A program made the translations under genes and the position numbers. The notes under the pieces were generated by a model. That model was given only the letters and a program-made list of their open reading frames with translations. It was not told the DNA's origin and made no database searches. A stretch of 64,000 bases of DNA from Poa pratensis (lineage: Eukaryota; Streptophyta; Magnoliopsida; Poales; Poaceae): contig CAMZMU010000027.1 in assembly GCA_947311845.1 (NCBI GenBank), forward strand, positions 42,620,853 to 42,684,852. Direction: 5' to 3'. Positions 32,059 to 43,950 of this stretch are shown in pieces (the first letter of the stretch is position 1; every line of letters begins with the position of its first letter).

Positions 32059-32856
32059 ATTTCCAAGCAAAACCCTATGATAAATCTCAAGAACCAGCCT
32101 CTGTCCTGCCATGGCGCGCGACATGGTTGAGAGATGGGTGGTGCCATGACAGCAAACCATTTGCAACGCTACTGGCACATAGGTTCGGACCAGATGCGGC
32201 TTTTAACAATCACCCAGTGTGGTTGCTTTGGCCAAACTGTTGTTGGTAAATTCCCATGGATCTGAGTACTCCTCAATCCGTCTTCATAAGACCAACCACA
32301 GTATTTTGACAAATAAAAACTTGAACCGCCATTTTAATCAACAATATATGTGTAGTACATCTAAGTATAGCGTTGGATTGACGTTCAAAAGAAGTTTTCA
32401 ATGACATAATTTTTTGTAACATATAACAAACCTAACGAACCGACATCACTAGACAGTAAAACTTAGCAGGTTCTGAGAAGAAAATTTCACCAACAAAAGC
32501 CGCAAAATTTGTTTTCACCAAGTTCAGGGACCAATCAATCTCCCATTTTTAACAGAAACTCAGAATGCAGTACAACAACGGCCCCCGCTGTGACTACTTG
32601 CCCTTGACTTGTCATTACTACCACGGTATCGACACAACACACTGAGGCAGCAAAGGCCCAAAGATTGGCAGCACAACAGGTTCCCAACGTGGTATGCTCT
32701 TCCACACATAGCAGGACAGGACCAGGCTACAGATTATGTTCCCAGTCCACAATTTCCCATTGATCATTGGTCGCTCAACACATTACAATCAACATAATAC
32801 GGCTACAAGCATCTTAATTTCCAAGCAAAAGCCTATGATAATCTCAAGTACCAGAA
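32059..32856. repeat. Right copy of the diverged duplication, bounded by a direct repeat
   Basis: It contains the counterparts of blocks 1 to 3 at 26.1-29.0 kb, uninterrupted here. At its two ends lies a direct repeat of about 39 bp (AATTTCCAAGCAAAACCCTA at 32060 and a near-copy at 32818). It lies between the convergent NB-ARC and LARP6 genes, so part of it may be the LARP6 3' UTR. Confidence 0.72.
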
Positions 32857-33061
32857 CTTCAGCAGTTATCACACAAGGTGTCAGTTGCGCCACAACTCAC
32901 AAATATATAGAGGGTGGTAAAAGAACACCCAGTAACGTCATTTCCACCTTCAGTGCCACTGAATTCAGAAAAGACACTACATGGAAAAAATATAGAGGGC
33001 CTTTCCGGTATACAGGTAAATTTCATTCATGGATCTTTATCAAGCTTCTTTGCAAAATGTT

Positions 33062-36000
33062 TTATTCTTCAGCCTTCTCGGATTTCGGAAGTGGAAGTGA
33101 TCTACCACGCCCCATAACGAAGCCCCTCGTTCCATCTGGCATTCTTGGTCCAGAAATAGGCTTGTTTACATAGTCGGGGCCAGATATGGTAGGCGATGAG
33201 CCATGCCCTGATATGGATATTGCAATTATTAGAAGTGTATAAACATCCTGTAGACTGAGATACTGTAATCAAGGACGTAAAAGCACAGGCATGTGCCCTT
33301 CTTTCACAAGATTGCGAACGGAAAGATAATCGAGGTTTATTTCTTTGTGGCCCGTGCAAATGGTAACCATGCTAGATTAAATGGTTTTATCTACAAAATG
33401 TAGGACAAAATTAAGCCCAAGCAAAATTCCGATTTCAATCCTTTAGCTGGAAATAGACCTAGCTGGGGAAACAGATGAGGTCAATGGTCACTGTCACATG
33501 CTATGTAAATGTGTTGGCAAGGATAACAAATCCGCATCTCGTGGATTGATTTGGGAATAAACTCAAAACTGAAGTTAGGGTTAGCTAGAGCGGGTCCTGA
33601 AGGTTGGTCCCGCCCGTCCGCGGCTGAGTACGCCCACACGTCAGTATGAACGCTGGGTTAGCAGAGGGACCGTATGTCAGAAAGGTTGGGGGCCCGACTG
33701 ATCAGCTGGAGCAGGTCCCACTGTGGGTCCAGCATGTCAGAGTGGGTCCCGCACCCGCATGTCTGGTGTGGGTCCGACGCATCAGTTGGATCAACAATTC
33801 ACTATGTGAGCCCACCATTCAATGGATCCCACCCGCAAGTGTGGTTCATACTTGGTGAGTCCCTCAAACGTAGTCGGGATTGACACCTAGACACCACACA
33901 TAGGCGAAATTGCTGAGGTGTTCGCCCCAGTCATATATTCATCACAGTTTACGACGTTATTAAAGAGTCACAGATGTTATGAAATATAAATTGGTCACAG
34001 CGTCGTAAACTGTGTTGTCATTTTATTACCATTTCGTGCATTTGAATTATGCCCTTTTCACACAAATATTCATAAATTTATAGAGTTTGGACCCTTCCAA
34101 ACACTCCATGGCCATTAGTTGATTCTACGCAAAAACAAACAGCCGTTGTTCTATCACTACAGGAGTATAAAGGATAATCAGATCCACAAATTAAAAAGGT
34201 GACAGTCCAGTAGAATACCTTGACTTTTGTATCGGTTTTTTCGACCACCGTTAGCATTTTCCTTTTGGTTTTGGCGCACTTCCTGTAGATATGACAACAG
34301 GCCATGAGTTCCTTCTGAAACTATATATATATATATAGCTGTACTTAAGTTTGCAGTATGTGCACAGTTTAAGAACACAGGCCCAAACTATCAGCAAGCA
34401 AGTGCACAGACAAGTGATGCACTAAACTACAGGAAATAAATCTTAAGATCGAAATTTAAGCAGGAAAAAACATAGGTCTACAGAAAAATACATACCTCAT
34501 GATTAACGTCAGAGTTCAGGTTCTCCTTATCCAAATGAACCTCTCCTGAATCAGCACCACCAAATTTTTCTGATACCATCTGTTGTATTTCTTTTGAAGA
34601 CTGGGCCTCGTTGTTCTTTTTGGAAACTGTTCCATGATTTTCCTTTGAAGACTGGATATGCTTTCCTGATGCCACTATACTTCGTTTAGCCAGAAGTATG
34701 ACTCGCATCCCAGTTCTCCAGTTTCTCTCATCATTTAAGGTGGTTACCTAATATAATCAAAAGCTCGAGACATATTAAAAAATCAACTCGTCTAGATATT
34801 TAACTCTTTGCTTAGCATCAAATGGGTCATCAAATATAAGATGAATAACTTACAGCCTTCTCAGCTGCCTCAACTGCTTCATATTCAACAATAGCATGCA
34901 CCTGCAAAACCATCGAGTCTTGGGTAAAATGGATATATTTGCATTGGATTACTACTTACAACAGTGTGATAACTGGGTAGAGACAGGTTAATAAAAATAA
35001 TCATATACTTCCTCCGTGTCAAAATACAAGGCGCGCTATTTTCAAGGTGGTCTTTGACGCTCATCTTTGACCACCAATATATAATAAAATATATTGAATG
35101 GGAATGTATATATGGTGCCGTTGGATTCGTCTTGCAAAATTCTTTAATTTCGTATATATTTATAATAATTTTGGATATTATAAGTACAAATCATGGTCAA
35201 AATTACTCGGCGTTGATCAGCGGAATTAAAGGGCGCCTTGTATTTTGAGACGGAGGGAGTACATAGCTATGTATTGGCAGGTATAAAAAACGGATCTCAA
35301 ATATGTTGTCACTAACGGATGTTTAAAGCACATACCTTGCTACTAAGCATGTAGTCAGGCTTCTTGGATCCTGCAGATTCTTGCGGATCATGAATGGTTA
35401 TCTTCATAACTCTGATATATAAAATGAAATGGTTCAGTCTGAGAACTATATAGCATCTGTTATTAACTGCTTTGAGAATGTTACAACATACAATACCAAG
35501 TGCAATACAAGCATAGACTACTCTACGTGTCCACATAACATACTTGCCTACTGTTCCAAATTTCTCCTGTATACTCTCCATGGAGAAACCCAGCGGTAGA
35601 TTTTCCACCAGAACAGTCCTTTTCTGAAAATAAGTTACAGTTAAGACATAGATAAACTTAAAACCTTCCAAGTGAGGAAGGAAACAGAAATTCACCTCCA
35701 CGTCTTTTAACTCACTGCATGGCAAGGGATGTAACCTTCTGACCCTTTTCCCATTAGAGCTCACAACCTAAAATACAAGGCGACAATTATAAGTGGATAC
35801 CAAGTAGCACTCACGCATTTCTGTCCGTAAAAACTACAAAGAGTAGGCACAGAATACAAAAGGGCAGAATATTACAAGCTTCGATGATGTCCTAAGGGCA
35901 GCTTCAATTATGGAATGGTCTTGAACAAGTTTCTTCATTTTTCTGAATGATGCAATAACTCCAATTGGAACTATTATACAAAAGTAACGCACAATCAGAA

Positions 36001-38549
36001 AATATTATTCTACATTTCTGAACACATTACATGAAATATTCATTCAAATAAAAGTATCAAACCATGGCGTATCTGATAAATATAGGCTGAAGTACAATAC
36101 ACTGCTTAGCAACACTGAAGTTTGATTTCCTATTTTAGTTATGTTTCAAATTTGCATTGCATATAGTGGTAGGATTATGAGAAGTGCATCCTTACATTCA
36201 AATGGGGCATTTAATATATGTTACCAACTTACCACCCAGACAGTAGTAGGTTTGGGAGTTGGGACATACAAAAACCTTGACTATAAGTGATTTTCTTTGA
36301 TATTTTTGCCAATTTACAATTGCAGCAATAGTGAAGAAATGCAGAAGAATAAAAATCCACAAATGTAGAACAAAAAAATCAAAACAGCATACCTACATAA
36401 AACATAGTTCATCAAACGGGTGCTTAATGGATTACCATTTAGGCTACTTCATAAGTGTTATTTAGTAGTGTGTGCATACAAAATTTGCACATTGCATGTT
36501 TTCTTGCATACTTGTTCTTTGCTTCATTGTTATTCACATCATGTGTCTTTGTTTAAAATTCAATAATACCAACTCGTCCACACACAACAATATCAATCAA
36601 AATAAAACCAATCCATCTTACTGTAACTATGGAGTATATTTTAATCAGTAGAAATCATTCATTCTACATGCACTGGCCCACATATGGAACCGACCTACCG
36701 GTTAAGAATCTGTTACACTGTGTGTAAGGGACATCTCGATGAGTAAGGAGCATATTATTTCCCCCGTGATATAACCTTGACAGAGCTACCATGGTAGAAG
36801 ACCAGGCAACATCTGTCAACCACAGAATCAGATGTATATATCTTCATGGTCCCAAATCGAACCAAAGCAAGGCAACAAAATTTACTATAGGAAAATCGAA
36901 AGGAAATTGACAACAAGATGCAATGTGTAGGTCTTAAAAGGACCATAATTGTTTAACAAGACACCAACATGATCTCTAAGTTTATTGATGGAATGGAGTG
37001 AATCAGACCAAAATTTATGTAATATTCACAGAGGCCTAGACCAGGTTCTCGGCACAACTAAAAGAAAGCTGCACCACGAGTACCTTGTAAAAGCCTCATC
37101 ATAAGTACCTGTCACATTTCATCATTTTCATCTCCATTCCACTATTCGTAAGAAAAAGTAGGGCAAGAAACAACAACCAGGTTTTCCAATGCAGTAATCC
37201 TGAGAGCTGAGGTTGCAGAGCTGGAGCATGCTCCATGAAGGGTAGGCATGCCAAATGTTCAAAAAAAAAGATACAGAAATGCCTTTAAATTGAATATATA
37301 AGCAAGCTCTAGCCTTCTAAGATGTAAGTTATGCACGCACAAAATCAGTTTCGAATACACGAAGTTCAGACATCTTGTGATCAATATAGTACTATAATAG
37401 TGGCATTAAAATAACTAAACACTCTCATAAGGCAGAACAATCCGTGCAATTTACTTAGCTATTGTCTCATAAACACACTTAACACAACTACGAACTAGAA
37501 ATTCTCACTTTTGAGCACCACATTTCAGTGTTTTCCGTTTTTCACTACATGTATGTCCAGAAGAGTGTTTTCACTAAATGTATGTCCTCAAGCAATGTCG
37601 CATTGGCAAAGTACTTACCAAAGCCCGACGTGTTCTTTTTCACAAATTTCAACATAAACTCATCCGTTGGAAGGTTCTCATCGCTGAAGTAGTACTCCAC
37701 CTGCAATTCGAAACATGTTAACTTCAAATAAGCACACCATTCAGAATATGGTTTGTGCTTGCACAAATGCAGGATTACAAGATGCTTGTGGACACTGACT
37801 ACAGGAGGTTCCAATTTGTATCTATATATGAAGGTGCTAGCTAAACAGAGCACGCGAGACTCAGCATTCTTAGAGAAACGATAAATCAGAAGGTGACCGA
37901 CGTACCTGCTTGACGATCTTGTCGCGGAGCTCGTCGGTAAGCACCACAGCTGGGGCGACAACCTCGGAGATCTCCAGAGAGGCATCGTCGACAGTGGCGG
38001 GGACGACGAGATGGTCGTCCTCCGCCTCAATAGGCGGAGATGGCGGCAGCAGGGGCACACCACCGCCGGCGCCAACCATGGTGAGCCCCGAGAAAGCGAC
38101 TTCGACGGTGTCAGGGACGCTGACCAGATCGGCATTCGCCTCGACAGGCGGCGATGTCGGCATCAGGGGCACGACACCACTGGCGCCAACCTCGGCCTCC
38201 GAAGAAGCTGCTCCGGCGGTAGCGGGGACGACGACAGGATCGTCCTCCGCCTCCGCCTCGAGAAGCGGCGACGTCGGTAGTGGAGGCACAGCAACACTGG
38301 CGCCAGCCTTGGAGGCCTCTGAAGAAGCAAGGTCGACGGTGTCGGGGACGACGACGGGGTCGTCCTCTGCCTCAAGAGGCGCAGACGTGCGCAGCAGATA
38401 CTCGGGTGCGACGGAGACGGGGGATGGGGCCTGGCCGGGGGCGGCGGGGATTCGGGTGTGACGGCGACTGGAGGTGGAGCCTGGCCGTCCATGACGTAGG
38501 GGATCAGGGGAGCCGAGTCGCACGCCGACCGGTCGCCGCCGCCGCTCAT
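33062..38549 (-). CDS. LARP6: La-related protein 6 (LARP6-type), ten exons, one frame error in exon 1
   Basis: Exons, all with GT..AG introns: 38549-37906, 37700-37619, 35970-35876, 35767-35696, 35623-35544, 35411-35336, 34901-34854, 34747-34496, 34282-34219, 33207-33062. Phases join cleanly from exon 1 onward. Exon 1 encodes an acidic, Pro-rich N-terminus with four degenerate repeats, then the La motif starts at LRDKIVKQ and runs on through VEYYFSDENLPTDEFML and IGVIASFRKMKKLV. The RRM-like part has KRTVLVENLP and VHAIVEYEAVEAAEKA. The C-terminus has the LARP6 signature GPRMPDGTRGFVMGRGR and ends KAEE. LARP6 proteins bind RNA through the La module and act in mRNA fate. I see no PAM2 motif, so it resembles the A-type. 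Coding length is 1559 nt, not a multiple of three: MSGGGDRS... and ...VAPEYLLRTS lie in different frames, so about one base is missing near 38.41-38.45 kb. Sequencing error or recent mutation are both possible. Confidence 0.88.
33943..34014. repeat. Short inverted repeat in LARP6 intron 9
   Basis: CACAGTTTACGACG (33943-33956) and its exact inverse (34001-34014) with a 44-bp AT-rich loop. This may be the core of a small MITE, but no TSD was identified. Confidence 0.6.
35008..35259. mobile_element. Stowaway MITE in LARP6 intron 6
   Basis: 252 bp flanked by TA (35006-35007 and 35260-35261). The ends CTTCCTCCGTGTCAAAATAC and, on the other strand, CTCCCTCCGTCTCAAAATAC match over at least 29 bp with two differences. 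It lies wholly within the intron and leaves both splice sites intact. Confidence 0.9.
37930..38400 (-). repeat. Four degenerate ~114-bp tandem repeats in LARP6 exon 1
   Basis: The encoded units each hold an acidic EAEDDPVVVP-like block, a VD/VE-A-SSE-like block and a PPLPTSP-like block. Examples are APLEAEDDPVVVPDTVD, PLLEAEAEDDPVVVPATAG, PPVEANADLVSVPDTVE and PPIEAEDDHLVVPATVD. Period is about 38-39 residues. The region is predicted disordered, and copy number probably varies among relatives. Confidence 0.8.
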
Positions 38550-38620
38550 GGTTGCTGGCGGCTGCGGGGCGGCGGGTGCGACTGCGGGCTCGAGATTGAG
38601 GTTTGGGTGGAGAGTTGGGC

Positions 38621-38626
38621 TATATA
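38621..38626 (-). promoter_or_regulatory. TATA box of LARP6
   Basis: On the minus strand the sequence is GTCGTATATAGCCC, about 72 bp before the ATG at 38549. A short C-rich leader follows (CAACTCTCCACCC). Confidence 0.65.
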
Positions 38627-38845
38627 CGACTGCCGAGGATGATGGCCGTGTTAGCCGGCCCATTAAGTAATTACGACTGGCTACCCCTCCCGGCCCTAGT
38701 TCTTGTGACCCAGCCCACAGCGCCTCTCTCTTCTTTTTTTGAAACCACATGTATTCTTATATTAATTTAGCTTAAAAAATGTATTCTTATATTAATCACA
38801 AATAAGTTGAATACAAGCACACACGCGGAACCAACTAGAAGGGTA

Positions 38846-39135
38846 GCAAACCAACATGTGGTTGGATTATTAGCAGGGTACCCTTAGCCCACCAGAGTTC
38901 AAACCCCGGGTTTGACATCTGTGTGTTGCATTTAGGCGGAATATTCTTTAGTGGGAGGCGACATTCCCGTCGACAGCGAGGCGCCCGTGGTGACTTCGTC
39001 AATCACAAGAATCTGATCCGCCGGCTCAGTATTTCGGAGGTGCTCATAGGGGTAGGGTGTGCGTGTGTGCTTTCATAGGGGTGAGTGTGTGCGCGTGTAT
39101 GTGAGCGTTTGCATTATTATTGTGTTTCTCAAAAA
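38846..39135 (+). mobile_element. tRNA-derived SINE (Au-like)
   Basis: About 290 bp flanked by the exact 13-bp TSD AACTAGAAGGGTA (38833-38845 and 39136-39148). The head has a B box in GAGTTCAAACCCCGGG (about 38890) and an A-box-like GGATTATTAGCAGGG before it. The tail has GTGTGCGCGTGTATGTGAGC and then a poly(A) run. These features fit the Au SINE family of grasses; the family name rests on memory. It lies about 300 bp upstream of the LARP6 start, on the opposite strand. Confidence 0.88.
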
Positions 39136-39148
39136 AAAACTAGAAGGG

Positions 39149-42100
39149 TAAAGAGACAACACGTGTCCATAGAAATTTGCAGAAAAATCTCTCCAAGAAA
39201 TAGAAAATTCGAAGGAGTCCTCAGATAATCCCGCAACTGCCATCGCTGTCGCGAACCATAGACGGATTCGTAGAAGAGCCATAGCCCAGAAGGGCGCTGT
39301 GAGTTGATGAAAAAGCCCTCCGTCAGCCAGGCCGTTGTCGCTGTAGAGCGTAGACCGGGGATCATCCCCACTCTCCACGAGACCCGGAGCCATCGTCACC
39401 CATCGATATTGTCGAGGACGAGCGCTAGATCCGCCGCCATCAATCATCAAGCCCGGATCTGGAACCGGCCTCTCTCTTCTGGTTTTGGGAGTATTTAGAA
39501 ACTCTGGTTCGAATTATTTTTCTGGTTAACTGGGTTTTTTAGGGGAATCCTTGTTTGTTTTAATTCTCCTCTTTTATTTTTTCGAATCTTCACGAGGTTT
39601 TTTAGGTTTTGTGAACATCGATCAAATCGGTGAACAGTTTTTAATTATTTTGTTTTGCTTCCTTTTTCTATTTCTTTTTGTTTTATGTTTCTCATGTTTG
39701 ATTTACATTTGTTACTTTTTGTTTTAATTTCCTTTTTGACTTCATATGATTATTTTATATGTACACAACAAACAACTTTTTTGAACTTGACAATTATTTT
39801 TAGTCGTGAATGTGAGGGTGAAAAGCATGGTTGTCCATTTAGCAGAGGGATAGGGACCACTTCGCCTGAGATTCCTTGTGTTTCCTCTTCGAGACTCCTC
39901 CTCGTGTCATCTTCCCAGTAACGACATCCATAACGTGAACTCTTTGTTGAAAAGGGAGCACGGCGACTTCCGCAAATTATGTCGTTTGCCAACACGAGGG
40001 CGGCGCTAACGACTTTCGATAGTCATTTACCATCGCAGTCTCGCGGTAAGTTCTTCCATTACATGCCATCTGCGATAGGGGATCTTGATAATCACTTGTT
40101 CCATGTCTATTGGGGCTAGGTTTTGGGAATTGGATGGACACGAGAGGGGGAGCGGTGGAACGGAGGAGGCTCTGGCATGACCACACCACACGGGCACGAG
40201 TCCAACATGAGTTTTAGCAGGTGGAAACAGACGTTGCGACCTAGGGACGTGAGACTAAACCAGTTTTCCCGCGCAAGATATGTTTTTCCTTTCCGCAAAT
40301 TCTTAGCTAGCGACTTTTATATCATCTATTATTCATTGCATTGTCAACTAGTTCTTCAATTTTCCAAATTGCAACAACAAATAGGCATGGGAAAGCAGAG
40401 AAGAATCCTTCATCGCAAATGAGTTTTTTGCTCTTCCTTGAATAGCGATAACAACAATAGAACCAGGACCTAAGACTTGAGACATTTTTGTGTGTTTTAT
40501 TCTATCTTGACCCGCCCACGGATTCATTTCAAGCTTCGCCACATGATTCATCAAGGTTGAAAGAATAGTATTATCGGTAAAAAGGTTGAAATAATAAGAC
40601 AAGGATTGAAAAGAGAGTTCCTTTGAAGAAATCAAAGGTATCCATGCTCTAAGTATATGAGAAGTGTTTTAAACATGGCTTTGAGTCAAGATCATGATGG
40701 TGAGTCATAATTGACCAATGCTTAACAATGTGAATTAATAATTTATTATGTTTCTCAAGAGATTGTGATATAGCATGAATATATCAAAGTATGAGATGAT
40801 CACGTGATTCTGGATCCACGTGACCAGTACTGGGCGTGACTTGCCCCTTCCATGTTTCAAACCCGTGATGAAGGCATATGGAGCTGGGCAGCTGGCTCTA
40901 GTCATCATCAGTGCCTAGTACGGCAGTACTCCCACAGTCCTACGACTACGAGATTATTACTACTGCTACCCTAGCACGTTTTGCACCCTCCTCCCTGTGG
41001 CTAAACCTAGGGAGGCTGCCGGTCGAAAGGCGCGAACAATTATTTGGCCGCGACCACCGGCAAACGTCGTTCATCTTTGCCTACCTTTTGCAGTTTGCTT
41101 CTTTTCGCGACAACTTCCCACTTTTGCCATCATCCACACTGTGCTGCCTTTGTAGCAACCCGATTAACTTTTATTGCCTATCGATGTGAAAAATCAGTTG
41201 CATGTAAAAGTAGGTATATTTATTATGAAACTTTAACCCCAAATGCTTGCACGAATCCGGCGGTCTCTCTGAACTTTACACTGAAGCAAGCTATGAAATT
41301 AAGCAGTAGTGGCATAGGGGGCTCGGGGTACGGGAGGTACGGCCACCAAGCTCGACCAAATCGGGACCTGCAGAGAATCAATGAGAGCACCGAAATCTCG
41401 GCTGGTATCACAAAGCAAGGCCCCAACCAGAGCCAACTCGAGCATAGTACGTTGATGTAGATCGGACATGACGATGCACACGGATTTGCACTCGTAATCC
41501 CAAATCATTTCAGACCACCTTGGGTAAGCGAGTACCAGTCAACTCTCCGGCCGGCTCAAGTCTTAGTATAGTCTGGTTAGGTCTAGTTTGCGCACGGGTG
41601 ACGTGTGTGTAGTGTTGTGTGTGTAGAGTGTGTAGTGCGTGAGTTCAGATACTACAAAATGTACTAAGACCAGGAAATTTAAAAAAAAAACTCTCCGCCA
41701 ACTTTATCCATGCAAGCCACCGCCACCGTGCACTTTGCGCCGGCAGGAAGAACATGTTCTTTTGTGCCTAAACCCGAAAAGACCTAGGACAATATATTAT
41801 CTGAAACCGACACTTATAAAAACATGTTTATAAAAAAATAAGAAATAACACGCAAGTCCTAAAAAGTCAGCATAATCTCCCTCCTCTTTCTCGACTGCGC
41901 GCCGTAAGCCAAATTGATGTCGCCTCTAAGCCTTCAACGTAGCAAAGCTCGTGTTGAAATAAACTTGAAAAAAACCAATCGTTTGTAGATGCAACGGCCG
42001 GAAAGTTCTCGACGTAAATCAAAAGATGTGACTAGATCCCAACTTTGAGGCGGAACTGACACTCATATGCTGCAACATCATCCCCTTCATAGAACGTTGT

Positions 42101-42669
42101 TGTCGTTGACACTTATGACAGCCATGCCTAATTCTCGACGATCGACTTCAAACTTTAATCCTCGACGTTCCTCTCAAGAACAACACCGATCAAGAGCTGC
42201 TAATCGACGTTGATGCCCACTCACTGGAGACAATACAAAAAACTCGAAGACCCTGCGGGATCAGACACACCAGTCCGAGAGTTCCCCAACCCTTATCACC
42301 GTAACGGACGGGGCTGGCGCCCGCGGCCAAGGGTAGTGTTGATCGCGTCCTGTTAAAACCCTAACAAAAACTGTTCGGGGCGTGAACTCCGCGAGTCATG
42401 ATTTTTTTAACATTGAGTTTTCCCTGGTTGTGGTCGGATGTGCCTTTGGTCTAAAACTTGGTGAGGATCAGTTTGTTTCAGTAAGTTCGTACTGGCCTCT
42501 GAACCGCGATCTTGGTACCTAAAGATTTGCGATATTTGCATGTCGAGTAGTAATAGTATCTGTCATGAGATTCAGACCTCTGAAACGCGATCCTGACTCC
42601 GCAGTACAGTAGTGCTATTTGCTCGGTTCACTCCCGTCTCCCGTGACGCATTCGCCATCATGCACGGCA
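39149..42669. other. Gene-free stretch
   Basis: About 3.5 kb without a supported gene. Short ORFs at 39.3 kb, 40.1 kb and 41.3 kb are isolated and have no recognisable domain. A piece near 41.3-41.5 kb on the minus strand (SDLHQRTMLELALVGALL) faintly resembles an RNase H-like fragment of a LINE, too weak to call. TG-rich simple sequence occurs near 41.6 kb. Sequence near 42.2 kb (CTCGAAGACCCTGCGGGATC) looks like old retrotransposon. Confidence 0.45.
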
Positions 42670-42826
42670 AAACAAAGAAAACGACTTCATTGCAGGAATC
42701 TGGCTTCACGGGCAATGCCAACGCGCATTCATGGCTTCGGTAGAAACAAAGAAAACGACTTCATTCAAGCGTGGCTGACTTGCGAGTGAACACTGCAACG
42801 CCAACACGCATTCATGGCTTCGGTAG
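42670..42826. repeat. Two-unit tandem duplication
   Basis: Units of 74 and 83 bp both start AAACAAAGAAAACGACTTCA and both end GCATTCATGGCTTCGGTAG. The middle differs by substitutions and a small indel. Confidence 0.85.
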
Positions 42827-43950
42827 AAACTACAGAAGGTCAAAGAACTACAGTCAAAACTCACACGGCAGCCACCGCCCCAGTACGTCAAGAATCGATC
42901 GATGACGCGCTGTGTGAACAACGACAAGTTTCACCATGCCCATGTGAACGCCAAGAAATTGTGTCGGCCTGCAACTCCACGCGGTAAATTCTCATCTTCG
43001 ACATGTGAACTCAACTCCCGGCCAATGGCGTCCGACAAGAGAGGATGCATGCAACCCCCAAGACGCATCCTGGTTCTACCCATCGGCCACCGCTGATCTG
43101 ATCCTATCATCCTAGTAGTACTTGCAGTATTGTTGGCGTGCGTAACCATGGAGTGCCACAGGTGATTAGGATGACTCGCGCGCATTCGTTTCTGTCCGCG
43201 ATGATCGAAAACAAGGCTCAACGGGACGACGCAAACGGAACGTGGTCCTTTTTTTGTCCGCCGCGACGCATTCCTGGATTAAATTTGGGCCACCGATGCG
43301 TCGGCCCCGGACGCGACAGGAGCGTTGCCGTGTCCTCCCCGTGTCCGCCCTGGCCCGCATGTCATCGACCCCGACGGCTAGAGCGGACACTTACCCCGCA
43401 ATAACTGTGGGCGGTGGAGCTCTTTAAATGGAGCCGACCGGGGAAACCCTAGAGCACTCCTCCCCCACCACGGCGGCCACCACCTCCAACCACATATCTG
43501 CTCGCCAGAATGTCTGGAGAGCGCCCGCCGCAGCATCTGCTGGACCAGAGGGAGCGGCGCGGCAGAGGAGGCTCGCGCGCCCCATGCCGGGCAGCATGGC
43601 CAGGTGGCACCACATGTCGCCCGAGAAGGAAAGAGCGGTGGAGGTCGCGTACCTCGATTGCCTCGCCAACGACGAGGAGGAGTACGTGTATGCCGCCAGA
43701 GTCGCGGCGGTGGCGGCGGGCACCGCGCCGCCGGTACCCGAGCCTCCCATTGGTGTGGGCGGCAACGTCTGCAAGACCACGGAGGAGGCCATGCGGGAAT
43801 CCCACATGCAGCTCAACACCCAGAGGGCGGCTGCGTTCATGTCCGCTGCGCGCGTTTGCGCCGACGCGGCGGTGGAGGCCGAGTCTGCGAACGAGCGCAG
43901 AGCCTGGAGACCGCAAGGCGGGCGGCGCGCCGCAAACGAGCCTGCGATGT

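Noticed and set aside
34325..34340. Upstream 3' splice site (TTTCAG) for LARP6 exon 9
   Set aside because: Using it gives a frame without LARP6 character. The acceptor at 34283-34285 keeps phase with exon 8 and exon 10 and gives GGRKNRYKSQG.
37870..38523. GTG start at 38523 as the real LARP6 start
   Set aside because: It keeps the La frame open but is not an ATG, and the alternative ATG at 38549 has the better leader and TATA spacing. I prefer a frame error, with the alternative noted.
41299..41508. Minus ORF resembling an RNase H fragment
   Set aside because: Only a faint resemblance over about 30 residues without catalytic residues. Too weak to call.
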